From Datnioides undecimradiatus (taxonomy: Eukaryota > Chordata > Actinopteri > Lobotiformes > Datnioididae): 64,000 bases of DNA. Both the position numbers and the translations under genes were made by a program. Every line of letters begins with the position of its first letter. Position 1 is the stretch's first letter. The DNA is taken from positions 2,356,001-2,420,000 of the forward strand of contig WARS01000046.1 of the NCBI GenBank assembly GCA_008933995.1. Direction: 5' to 3'. Shown one piece after another: positions 45,821 through 57,550 of the stretch. The notes beneath the pieces are model-generated. The model ran no database searches. It saw only the letters and a program-made list of their open reading frames with translations, and was not told the DNA's origin.

Positions 45821-47481
45821 GCACTGTGGAGGGTCCACAGGGAAAATGATAAGAGACTCTAAAAAAGCAGCAAGGAGTCTCACTCTGCATCTACTTCCTG
45901 TCATCACGGCATGGGATGAAGAAGAAAGAAGCTCTCAGTGTAATCAGGTTAATTTGGAATAATAATCTGAGACAGTCATAAAAATAAATGGCGTGATCCT
46001 CCCTCAGTTATCACCTGATCACCTGAAACTGCGAGTCCTGGGGATAATATCTGGATAAACGCCTTCAGTTCGACTTTGTGAAGTGAAGGTGTCTCCACAC
46101 CAGTTGAAGGTAAACTGGTTGGCTTTGATTTTAAGTGAACTCCTGCTGTATCCTCATTGTAATGCAGAGGAGCAACAAGGACGAATGTTTCAACGGATGC
46201 CTTCATCAGTGTGTGCTTCTGTTTAATCTGTGGGGTTGTGTTGTCTTGCACTCGTGTAGCTTCAGAGTCCTCAAACTGGCAACCTGCTTGAGCTTCAAGT
46301 CTTGGGAGGAGGGCGTCGGGGGAAACGACTCTCTCCAATATTTTGAATTTGGACTGTAGTATACTAGGTTTTAATGTGAGCAACAGCTAGTTTGCCTTTT
46401 GTTAGCATAGTTAGCCTGACAAGCACAGGGAGGACGGCCACTTACAGACATCTGCAATAGTGGACACAAGGACTGAAAGTGCAGACATGAGCTTAGGAAC
46501 TCAGTATGAGGGAAGAATGAATAAAACTGAACTACCAGCCTAAATCAGCTCATGGTAAACAGTTTTAAGCAAGCATTTGTTGATTCTTGACTGGAATAGA
46601 GCTATAAACTCGTGAAATGGGGCCGTTTAAGTGAAGTAGCTCCAAATTACTTTCAAGTGTTGTACGAGAGCAAATTTACTCCTGTAACTGTGAAGAGGAC
46701 AGTAAATCACATCTGAAAACGTCCAGTATGGAAGCTGTCCTTCCTCAGCTGTCAGTGAATTTCCAATCTTTCATCGGTTTGGATGCGTTGCTTTATTCGC
46801 TAATGAATTATGAATCAAAACATCTGGAATCTTTGTCCATCCCCGTGGTCACCTGTTTAGAGAAAGAGTGATTAGAAATGACCTCAAATGCATTTTCCTT
46901 TTACTCTCAAGGTGAGCACACCTGATACCCGCATGTCTTTAAAGCAATTAGAGCGCCTACAGCATCTCAAACAGAGACGGCCAGACGCCCCTCTGAATCA
47001 CTAAATTACTGCGTGATCCGGGCTGATCAGACGAGCGTATTCAACCCGAACATTTCATTTATATGCAAAATCAGAGTTGCGAGCGAATGTTGGAGGTATT
47101 GATCCCGAGCCGGCGGGGCTGTGCGTGTGTTCCCAGGAGCAGGATGGAGCAGTGGGACTGTGAACTTGAACATAACTGGGAAACAGATCAGCCGCTGTCT
47201 ATTCACTGTGCGCTGCAGGTTCGTAATACCTGTTAAGCAGATGGTGTGACTATAATGAAGACAGCCGGTTGAGAGCCATTGATTCAGAAAATGCGTTCAA
47301 TTCTCGTCCCGTTTGGATTTTCAAACACATGCTGCATGTTCCTTTCTCTTCACACGTTGCAGCCCCTCTGAGGCTCAGGCGTGCACACTCGGTTTGTATG
47401 TTCCCTCGCAAACAGCTGGCTGATGAGAGTATTGATCTAAAGAGCCAGCTGACATGGAGCTAAATGCCTGTGCCAATAGCA

Positions 47482-47482
<1 letters not shown>

Positions 47483-47512
<30 letters not shown>
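47483..47512. repeat. (AC)n microsatellite
   Basis: 15 AC units in intergenic DNA. Confidence 0.92.
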
Positions 47513-47516
<4 letters not shown>

Positions 47517-47814
47517 GCCACACAGCAACAAGCGATGCTCTACTTAGAGTTTACAGTCAGCGAGCATCATAAGTTAGCACTGGAAACTGGAGCACATTGT
47601 GTTCGCAGCCATCCAAATGTTCAGTATTGATTTTGGATTGTGCGTTAGCTGTAAACTCAAATAATAACACAGTGTCATGTTGAATAACTGCGATGCGGTA
47701 CATGTGGAGGAAAAAGTCCATGCTTTAACTCTCTCCCTCTCAGGTTTGTGTTGTCTAAATTGTTTTTCTGTGAGCTACAGAGCCTCATGAGTCAGGCTTG
47801 ATGTTCCCCCTACT

Positions 47815-48300
47815 TCTGGCCTTTGTGCTAAGCTAGGCTAATCACTTCCTAGCTCCAGCTACTACACTTAAACGACATTTGTTTTCTTTCTTGCCACTTT
47901 GATTTGAGGACTAATACGAATCTCATGTGTGCATGCTGAATATGAAGTTTTAGCTAGCAGCTTACTTAGCAAAAAGGCTGGAAGCAGGCGTAACAACTAG
48001 CCCGGCTCCGTCCAAAGATGACAAACATCACCTACCAACACCTCTAAAGTCCACTTATCGCCACTATATATCTCTGCACAAAAAACAAAGTGTGAAAACA
48101 ACAAGTTAGGGTTTTGTATGATGTTACACACTGGACTATTTCTTGGGCAGGCACCAGTGGGCTGTTTCCAGCCTTTGTGCTAAGCCAAGCTAACTAGCTG
48201 CTCCCTGCAGCGTTATCTTTCCACAGAGACCTGAGAACAGCGTCGGCGTTTCCATCAAACTCTTAGTAAAGAAAGCATATATCTCCAAATGTCGAATACT
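47815..48300. repeat. Palindromic interspersed repeat (foldback/MITE-like) with three copies of a core
   Basis: The core GCCTTTGTGCTAAGC occurs at about 47819-47833 and again at about 48171-48185. A reverse-complement copy (GCTTACTTAGCAAAAAGGC) lies at about 47960-47978. Between them are the blocks TAGCCCGGCTCCGTCCAAAG, CACCTACCAACACCTCTAAAG and CACTGGACTATTTCTTGG, which I recognise as recurrent in percomorph fish genomes. It has no coding capacity. The exact ends and family name are not determined. Confidence 0.65.
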
Positions 48301-50676
48301 TCTTTGACACAAAGGATCAATGAACAAAAAGTGGATGTGCTGGTCCTAATTATCCTGATGTGTGTCACTTCAAAGCAAGTTGTGAAGCGACTTCTTCTAC
48401 AACCCAGCAAGTCGGGCATTTCCCAAAGGCCCAGGCACCCCGAATCAACAGCGTAGTAATTTGTTTGTGGTAAAATGATCAACTGTGGCTTTGTTTGGAT
48501 GATCGGAATTCGAGGACCCCATGTCTAAATCCAGCTTTGATACCTTCATTGTTTGTGCTGATATTGTGTCCACATGGTGTATCGCTGGGCTAGTTCTTGT
48601 TTAATCAGATAACAGTTGATTGAGTCTTACTTAATGCACATTGATCACAACAGCTCATTTTCCCTCTGGGCTGCCCGAACAGCTTAAGTGTCTTATTAGT
48701 TCCAAACATTAGGCTCTGTTCATCTAGTTGGTTTAAGTGTAGACTTTGATCTGGACATTATAAAATACATAATTTACTAATGTATTTGAATCCTGTACTT
48801 ACATTTATAATAACTCTCTGGTTTATTAGTGCTGTATTTTCTTGCTTTTATCATAATTCTGCTTCCTTGTTGCTGTCTACATTGTTTTTGTTGAATGTTA
48901 TGAACTTTATATGCATTCAGACTTGGAAACTACAAACGTCAACTACATTTCCCATGTGCACTTGCACGGCAAAGCACAGGTGTGCTCTGTTTGGTGTCGT
49001 TAAATGCTCTTGGATCCCTTTTGTCGAACATTTGCCTGATAATGGTCCCAGACTGTGTTTATAATAGCTGCATTTAACTTTCTTTTCTCCCGAATGCAAG
49101 TGTTTTAGGCCTTTGAGTGTTTCATTGTGAGTGTGTTGAGCGTCTGTGAAGGTTTTGTTCCACACATGCCTGAAAACAAGAGAGCAGATGTCATTTCAGA
49201 AGGTATGGAGGAAGATTTTAGAAGTTTTGATAACAAATTTAACTTCACTTGGTTTTAGTTCGGTCTTTAAATCATTAATCTGGTGTTTCCTGAGATAAAG
49301 CAGATTGCCAGAAAATCTGAATCCATGTGAGCTGCTTAATTATGTTTTTGCACTATATGAAGTTGATGATAAATCATCATCAGAAAGAAGCCCCTGCAAT
49401 TCGTAAACTATTACTTAACTATTACAATGCTCGATATTTAATTTGCATTTTCTTTGTGTGGCCTGTGATTAAAGTTGGGAGTCCATTTCATTTCAGTCAA
49501 GCAAGGAAGTGGCATTTTTTTTTTCACAGTTTTCCCAATGCAACCTTATTTTGCACATTCATGGTGTTGTATTCATCCATTAAGGAAAGCAGCTGACTGA
49601 AGATGAATGTGCTTTGATGAGGAAGTGAAAGGCTGTCGCTTCTTCCATTAAGGGTGGACTAAATGGAGAGAGAGGGGGAACTGGTTCCAGTTCTGGTTGG
49701 GATGTAATGAGCCGGGACAGTGATGCTAGTTTAGTCTGACGAGAGAGCATACAGAAGAATGTAGGAGGTAGAGTCCAGAGTTAGGAGCAGGTTTGTTGTG
49801 ATGGCCGTCTTTTCAGCTCATTTATTCCTCACCGACTCTTGTTTTACTCTATTTCACTCTGCTCTCTTCTTCCCGCATCCTGCCTTTTCATTCTCCTGTA
49901 TTTCCTGTACTCTCCTCTCCTGTTAGCTCCCCTCCTCCTCGCTCCTCCGCTCATCTTCCTTCACTTTGTCTGAGCTCATCTGTCCTCAGGTGTCAATATT
50001 TTGACAGCTCTCAGACCATCAGAACAGAGCCGACAGCCCTGAGTTATGGGCTGCCAGTTGTGTTTGTCCGTGTGTGTGTGTGTTTGTGTGTGTGTGTATA
50101 CAATATGGGTATGGTGTTTACTCTAACGCTGTATTGCAATGAGATGGGTGTTTTTTTTAAAAAAAAATGCCTTTTTTAATCAGAAATACACATCTGCTGC
50201 TTTGTTTCCGCACTCTGCGAGCAACTTGTTTGAATAATTCATGCGTAATTTCTGCAGTTTTGTCTTTTACTTAGTTTACATGCACTAAATTAATTTTGTT
50301 TGTTTTCACAGTCAAACAAAGGACACGCAGATAACAATGGAAATGAATGTGGGAAAAGAGGGTTTTATCGGTTACTCCTACTTAATTAAAATATCTAATT
50401 TACAGAATTATGAAAAAGAAGTCCTAAAGTCCTTTTATAATATACTCTGTAGGACTGTGGAAGATACATTTTTAACCAAATGGGTAAAATAGTTCTTTAG
50501 TTAGACTGAGATTTCAGCTGAAATCATCAATACCATTCATTGTAAAACACAGAGTATAGTGCATTCTTACACCCTCCCTGTGAAACAAGCGTTTGCCAGT
50601 CATGATATCACTGTCTGTAATGGCACGTAAGGCATTGTAATGGTCCTCCAAGCATCTTATAAATAATGGAGATGAG
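48301..50676. other. Intergenic sequence upstream of rgs6, no gene seen
   Basis: 2.4 kb of unique-looking sequence. Short GT runs lie near 50068-50098 and a T/A run near 50150-50167. Frames up to 94 codons show no domain. Distal regulatory elements could be here, but I cannot identify any from sequence alone. Confidence 0.65.
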
Positions 50677-50684
50677 TATAAAAG
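50677..50684 (+). promoter_or_regulatory. Possible TATA box of rgs6
   Basis: TATAAAAG in the sense orientation, 435 nt upstream of the rgs6 start codon. It would place a TSS near 50705-50715. A second AT-rich TTATAAATA lies about 20 bp upstream. This is inference only. Confidence 0.3.
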
Positions 50685-51118
50685 AAAGACGCCTTGGGGA
50701 CAAAAGAAGAGCAAAACCTAAACATGATGTCTTCCCTTCTCTCGGAGCTTCAATCTCATGTGACGGCGGCGGAGGTGGAGGCGGAGGTGGTGGTGGTGGA
50801 GGAGGAGGAGGAATTGCAGAGAAGAGATAACAGAGAAAACTAGGAGAATTTATGATGCCTTCATTTCATCCATCCTGTGGCTGCTGACAGAAGACAAGAA
50901 AAAAGACAGAGAGATGGGAGACTGGAGCCCAGCAGTGAGTTGTACTGTCTAATTCATCTCTCTCTCTGTCTGACTCTCTCTCTCTACAGCAGCTTCTGTG
51001 CACAGAGGAGAGAGCACACTGAGGACATAAAGACGGAGGAAGAGAGAGACTGGCGGAGATAAAGAGGAGAGGATAACTTGACTCAGGAAGAGAGAGAACC
51101 GAAAGGGAGCCTGTAGTG
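50685..51118 (+). other. rgs6: Putative rgs6 5' UTR / proximal promoter with GGN tract and strong acceptor
   Basis: A (GGN)n purine-rich run at 50764-50811 is followed by a short uORF (ATG at 50914, 13 codons, in a different exon context). At 50948-50989 is a textbook splice acceptor: a CTAAT branch-like site, about 35 pyrimidine-rich bases, then ACAG. A non-coding upstream exon could therefore splice to 50990. An in-frame TAA at 51074-51076 bounds the coding frame upstream of the ATG. Confidence 0.5.
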
Positions 51119-51376
51119 ATGGCTGAGGCACCTCAGCAGCAGCAGCAGCAGCAGCAGCAGGAGGAGGTGGAGGAGCAGCAGGAGGAGCAGCAGCAGCAGC
51201 CGGAGCAGCAGGAGCAGCAGCAACCGAGCACTGTGGAGGCGACGGAGACCGATGAGGGGTCTGAAGAAACAAAGGAGAGCGTCCAGGTGACCCCGAGCCG
51301 ACCTCTGCTGTCCATGAGGTCTGTGAGCACTGTGGATCCGGACGACGACTCCCCAAACATGATCGTCTACAGAAAG
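51119..51376 (+). CDS. rgs6: RGS6 (regulator of G-protein signalling 6), first coding exon, partial gene
   Basis: Known role: RGS6 is an R7-family GTPase-accelerating protein for Gi/o alpha subunits. It works as an obligate dimer with Gbeta5 and carries DEP, DHEX, GGL and RGS domains, all of which are encoded outside this window. This exon gives 86 residues: MAEAP, nine Gln from a CAG run, a Glu/Gln-rich stretch to about residue 40, then TPSRPLLSMRSVSTVDPDDD and SPNMIVYRK, ending at AAG|GTAAGA. The SPNMIVY motif just before the DEP domain is RGS6-like (RGS7 has SPNMLVY). Position downstream of sipa1l1 on the same strand matches human 14q24.2. The start has an in-frame upstream stop at 51074. 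A second Met at 51314 (residue 66) would give a start of about normal length, so the Gln-rich extension may be optional. Confidence 0.85.
51134..51160 (+). repeat. Coding (CAG)9 trinucleotide repeat
   Basis: Nine uninterrupted CAG codons encoding polyGln directly after MAEAP. Further GAG/CAG codons follow to about 51235. Length polymorphism is likely. Confidence 0.95.
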
Positions 51377-54300
51377 GTAAGACCAAAAAATAAACTTGTT
51401 GTTTTTAAAGTCAGTTTTATGATTAATTGGTTGAATTTGTGGTCTTGCTGCTAAAACCAGATACCGGGAAAAGAGGAAAGAGGTAATTATAAGTTTTAGG
51501 TTTTGCTTTGAAGTCTGGCTGCTGTTGTTGGTGCTTCACATTTTGGGCAATGCAAAGTCTTTTCAAAGTGCTTTTCCCTCAAACGTCACATCAGGTATAT
51601 GCATTTTGACTCTCTTCAGCTAAGAGCGTCATTATCAACAACTTTATTTATAACACTGGTAGAAAACATTCATGAAGTACTATCAATATTAAACAGAATT
51701 ATATGGGCCTGTTCAGACTCACGTGAAGTCAAAGTAAAACACGTCAGATGTGACCACTACAGGGCTCCTGATTTATTCAAAGTCTTTGCTAAAAGTGAGT
51801 GTTTTCTCTCTTTTGAGTTCAGCTTGGCACTGATGCCACGTTTGGCAGTCCCTGCAGATGAAGCACTCTGGTTTGGGACACCAAGCCTTCTCTTTCCTCT
51901 GCGACTCGTACATCAAGTACCTCTCAAACTGTCTGATTTTAGTTTCGGCTTTGGTCCAGTGCTGCAGTGGCCCACTTCGGGAACTATATTGTAGAAAATT
52001 GGGAAGGACATAAACTCGGTGACGGTGTAATACTTTCATTGTTGTTATTGGCTGAAATTTCAATGTAATGTAGAAGGGCTCATTAGGAATAATTACGAGT
52101 AAGAGAGTTGCACTGGTAGCGGCGTGGTCAGTTGTTAGCGAGACATTTGCAACCACATTTGGACAGAAGTTGGCTTGGTGCAAGCATATGAGTGAAGCAC
52201 CAAATTCACCCGCTTGCAGATATGATATTTTACTTTATCTGCCCCTCTGAGGTCTGACAACCCAAGAGCTGGTCCATGTTGTTCCTGGCTCTTTCTCAAT
52301 GGTGGCTTTTCCATCTCATGTCCACATTAAACTGTCATGTTGTCCACCAACGCTAATGACATAACGTAACTCCCGCGACACTCGTGAGGTGCCCCTTGTT
52401 GCCATCCAACCAACCCGACAGAGGTTTATTAGGAGGGCGTAGCCTGACGTGGTAGCTGACACTAATGCAGGCTACTAAAAGTGAAAGTGTAGAGCTGGAA
52501 GGATAAAGATATAATGCATGTGTATCATGTCATGTTTGGCTGCACATAATGTTTCTGAGGGCTTCTTCTGGCCAGCACTTTGAGAAACCCTGTGCATTGG
52601 GATTACAGAACCAAACTCCAGTTGGTACTGTATGATACATTGTGGATAATATAACATATAATACAAAATAAACATCCAACCTTCTTCTCTATCATAACGT
52701 AGCCAGATTTGCGGTACAATGCCGCTGAACGGCGTCGCTGCCACTTTCATTTTGAGCCTTACAAAACGGGAAGCGAGTCACACAGTTGTTGCTCTGGAGC
52801 AAAGTGAGCCGAAGCTTTCACAGTTCCTGGACAGATGTTGAAAGGAGTGAAGATGGATTTTAAAGCGAAGCCAACAACATGTTTTTCTTTGTCAAAAGTG
52901 GCATTTTTGGAGACGAGGGCTTAGCTGGATTTGTGAGCAATGCGGCCTAAATTTTGAGTGAGGGAACTAAAAGCAATGAGGGATGAGACACTACCCGAAC
53001 CACCTCTGCACATAGAGAACGTCTGCAGGGCGTTGGCCCTTTAACACCAAATCCCAAGCATCTTTTCACATTGCAATTAATTGGGCAATGGCACTAAAAG
53101 AGTGTTTGAAATGTCAGACAGGAGTAACTGTAGGACCCGGGCTCTCCTCCCGTTTCTGTTAACATCCATCCTGCTGACGGGCTGCTGCTCAGTGGCAGAC
53201 CCTGACCTTTTACCTCATTGTGAAACTGGAGAGAAAATATAGCGTTTCTCCTATGGGAATCAATACGGTATGTCGCTGTATATCATCTAGAACTGAATAA
53301 GAGACAATGGCAATAAATGAATCTATTCCAAAGGCAATCTTCTTTGCTCTAAAATCATCTGGGCCTGAGAATGAATGCAGGGGCTTGTGAATATAGACAT
53401 CATCTCCCCGCTGTGCTTTATCATGATAGATGAATTGTGAGAGGTAAAGAGGGAGAGAGAGAGAGAGTGAGAGAGAGGGAGGGCGGGAGGTCTGCATGGT
53501 GCCCTGACGCTCTCTGAGTCTGGAAGCAGCAGGGAGGAGAGCGGTGATATTCCCGTCAGCGTGGAGGCGCCAGGCCAGCAACATGGACTCCAGAAGACGA
53601 CAGGCACGTGCACATTCACTCGATTATCATGGATGCAAACATGCAGACTGTGCGGTGAAGAGGGGATGAGACAGAGATTCGTAGATGGTGACAGAAACTT
53701 TTTTTCTTCAGCCAGCCGGTCCGTAACGAAAGCTGCCTGCAGCAGCTTTCGTTTACTTCTCTGTGTCGAGAAATGCAATTTGCACAGACAACAGGACCTC
53801 TCAGTGCAGTGGACTACATTTAATTTCAGAGCGTTGATGGAGTCAGAGTGAATTTTTATGAGCCTACTGTTTAGGAAAAGTGTCGCAGTGACAGCTTTAC
53901 TGCTAGTCAGCACAATGAAGACGGAGCGGCCTCAGGTAGAGCCTCCTGCTGGGATTTGAGCCTCACAAACCGAAAGTCAATAGGCTGTTGAGTGTTTCGC
54001 CTCGAACTAGTAGCTTGCGCTGGCCTTTGAGCGTGACAGTGTGGACCTTAAAACCTTTGACAAAGGTGTTAGAAGTTGGATTGTTCTGCTGTTCATCTAA
54101 AAAGTTGTACTAGTTCAAGTTATTGAGGTGAATAAAGCCAATATTTCCTTGTGAGGTGACCCAAGGAGCTGTTTCTGATTGATGCAATGCAACTTTATTA
54201 ATATTAATTGCCTCGCAACTTCTCGTGCGTGCTCTACAACAAATAAATTACATGCAACTGGTGCTTCACATGAAAAACTGGGATAAACATAGACTCAGAT

Positions 54301-55463
54301 CCACACTGGCGTCACGGCACCTCGCTGACACACAGACAAAGTGACACTTGCAATGAGCGGACACTCTCTGCCCTGTATGTATTTTAAGTGAACATGTCTT
54401 GTTGACGTCGCCTCGTTCGGTGAAGTTGTTGTATTGATGTCGCTGTGATGACTCCTGCGTCAATTATTCATTAGAGGCAGTATTTTACCGTGGTGTTGAC
54501 GGATTAGAGAGAACCATAACCACCTAAAGTATGTTTCAGTGGACAGGGTCAATCATCCATCTGCACACATGAAAAGGAATATTTAGATGTATGGATAACT
54601 GGCACAAAATAAACGTTATTGGTAAAAACACTGTAGGCTATGCCGATATCTATTTTATATCAGGCTGAGCAAATCTATATCTGTTGAAAGAGGCTCGAGG
54701 CGCAGAAGGAATTGCAAGACACCAACAGCCACTGTCGGCTTTGATAAATTAGTTCCTGATGCAAGGTTGTGGGGTTGGCGGAGGGGGGGGATGGGGATAG
54801 GAGCAGCAGAGAATCGTGAAAAGAACAAAAGACACGGCGATAGAAGGAGGAAGTGAGGAAAGACAACAAGAATGAGGAGTGTAAAGAAGGGTGGGAGAGA
54901 GAAAGTCAAGGAGAGACGTGGAGGTGAAGAGCGAGGGATGTGGAGAAAGACGAGGAAAGTCTGAATCTGTGCAGTTAGCGAGTGCGACCGAGCAGCAGAT
55001 GGATGTTACTGCACCTTGCACACACTCAGAGGTCCCAGCGTGTCTGCGAAAACACGTCTGCCAAAGGTTATTTCAGATGAACAGTGAAACAGCAGTGGAG
55101 ACGTGCAGTAATATCACTTCACCCGCATTACAGGGAAGTGCAGTCACTTAAAAACAGCAAAAGACGCTTTAAGGTCATGATTTTACCACGTTGAATGCAC
55201 GATTTCGGTTTTGCCGGATGGAGCATTTCAGGATCGACATATCACAAAACATCTAGACTGTCCGACGTGCGCGTTGTGGCTCTGCTGCCACGTGTGCGTC
55301 ACTTTGTGGACAAGTTTGCAGCTTAAAATTAAAAATCTTTTTTATAAACATTTGTTTATATTTCCAAGCTCTTTGGTGCAGAGCTGACACCTACTGTGTC
55401 CTAACGAGCGTGAACAGTAACAGTCTGAGGTGGGGAGGAGTTAACACAATAAACCTGGACGGT

Positions 55464-55464
<1 letters not shown>

Positions 55465-55501
<37 letters not shown>
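55465..55501. repeat. (CA)n microsatellite
   Basis: About 18 CA units in the rgs6 intron. Confidence 0.93.
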
Positions 55502-55503
<2 letters not shown>

Positions 55504-56994
55504 CCTAATAACACAAACTAGGATTGTAAACTGTCTGTCTTTTCTTAAAGTAACAGTTAAACCTTAAATCTTGTGAGGCTGCTGCTGCTGTAATATTGCA
55601 CACCTGGATCTGATGTATACTGACAGCTACACTTGTCTTAATTACCACCTGCCAACTGTAGTGAAACATCTATTTAAGTTTACATGATATAGAGCGAGGC
55701 TCCCACACAGCTGCGAACACCATCAGCTGAAACCAGACGTTATCCAGTGGTTTGTAATAGAGCTGCATTTAGCGGTTTTGCATAATTGTACATAACACAC
55801 ACACACATATAACATCATGCATCAGACTACCTCTGTTGGTGTGCTCATGTTTGTGCATTGTGGTGACCAGCAGACTGCTCCAATGCAATCAAGTTGTAGA
55901 AACCCACTGGGAGCTGGGTGGTGAAGGCATCCACAACCAGCAGGATTACAACAACAACAACAACAACGACGATACGGCCAAATGGGAACGAAGCACAGAC
56001 GACACTAAATGAGCTTGTGTTTAAAACTCCAGTTTCCATCAGACTGAACTCAGCCTGGAAACATAAAAACGTTTTCTGCGGGCTCGGATGTTCGGAGATG
56101 TTTGATGTGAGCAAATGTCTGCCGTATTTGAAATTGCAGATGAAAACAGAGTAATACGTCTATGATTGTGCACCAAGAATTTACTATAAATTCAATGCTG
56201 GAGGCCTCGATTGCGGCGATTCCTCATTTATGATTTGGTTGCTTATTCTAAAAGTGTGTTTATTCTCCGTTCAGCCCCTCTCTGCATTAAAACAACACTT
56301 GGTCATAAGCTGAGCTACTGATTCACAACATTTGCTATTACACGAAAGGTTGCTTTGTTATGAAATATGTATGCCCTGGACTGCGTTCCCATTAGTCTCT
56401 CTGGATGAGTCATCAATCATCCACGAGCACAAATGGCGCGGGGGGGGGGAATGCAAATCATGCCCCCAATTCACCGTTTACAAAGCTTTTGGGACACAAA
56501 GTATCAGCTCCACTTGAAATTAATAGACTTCTTTTTCAAAATCCTAATTTAAAACCCCGGGTTTCAGCTGATGCATGGTCAGTTTTAGTGGTTGTAGGAG
56601 CATCAGAGCTGATTCTGGGTCAGTGCTTAAAGAGTAATTAGGATGAGACGTGACGCCTCTCGCCTGCATAGAGACATTCATCTTCTAGAAAGATGGAGAA
56701 TGACTTGTTTCCCTTTCTTCCTTTTACCTTTATTCACTTTGGTGGCTATGTATGTCTATCTGTTCTACTGTATATTAGTCTTGTCTATTCGATAATGTCT
56801 TATTATCCCATTCTATTCTGTTTAATTCTACCCTGCCCTGTTTTATTCTCTCTGAGAGCAGAAGGGACTGTGTTTGTATCATGCATCTACTCAGCCTGTA
56901 CATAATCTACATGTTTGTGTGTGTCAGGCTGAATGTCATTTCCCCTAATGGCTTTTATATTTTTTATTTCATTGTAGGCATCCAACACATGCGT

Positions 56995-57190
56995 GCACAC
57001 ACACACACACACACACACGCACACTCGCTCACACATGTTGTGTTTCCATTATTTCACAGGACATTACATCGACTTGCATCAATTTCCTAGAGACTCACAC
57101 TGACACTAACCTCAAAACAAGTCCTCACCTGAAAACGTAATGATTTTATGTTATTGGGACTTTTGTCAGGTGAGTCCGCACATGCACACA

Positions 57191-57226
<36 letters not shown>

Positions 57227-57503
57227 AAGGTGATGTTAAGGTGAGGAGATTCAGTACTGTTGACAAGAGTGGAGGGTGTTGACTCACCTTTTCACCAGCA
57301 TGAATTCAAAGCTGTCAGCCAGCATCTGCTCAAAAACACTGTGTGTGTGTGTGTCTATATGTGTGTGTGTGTGTCTATATGTGTGTGTGTATGTATGTGT
57401 GTGTGTGTATGTATGTGTAGAAAACTAGGGAAAAGGAGAAGAAGTGGAAAGAATTGGTTGCTGTGTATTTGTGCATGCTGCTGTGCATGTATGCTCTCGC
57501 TCG

Positions 57504-57549
<46 letters not shown>
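56995..57549. repeat. Cluster of CA and GT microsatellites
   Basis: CA runs at about 56995-57018 and 57185-57224, an interrupted GT/ATGTGT run at 57340-57418, and a pure GT run at 57507-57549. The two CA runs are followed by two GT runs, giving inverted complementarity across about 550 bp. Confidence 0.9.

Positions 57550-57550
<1 letters not shown>

Larger units (their letters stand above)
45341..47814. other. Intergenic sequence with microsatellites and one candidate repeat
   Basis: It contains (TG)n at 45783-45819 and (AC)n at 47483-47512. On the minus strand at 46080-46330 a repeat-like stretch reads VETFVLVAPLHYNED, which I suspect is part of a fish interspersed element (low confidence). 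No gene is supported. Confidence 0.6.

Noticed and set aside
51773-52183. 136-codon minus-strand frame with several Cys residues
   Set aside because: Cys spacing fits no zinc-finger pattern that I can support, and there is no conserved neighbour or start context.
53323-53913. 196-codon minus-strand frame in the rgs6 intron
   Set aside because: Contains simple-repeat Ser/Leu runs and no recognisable motif; no coding evidence beyond being open.
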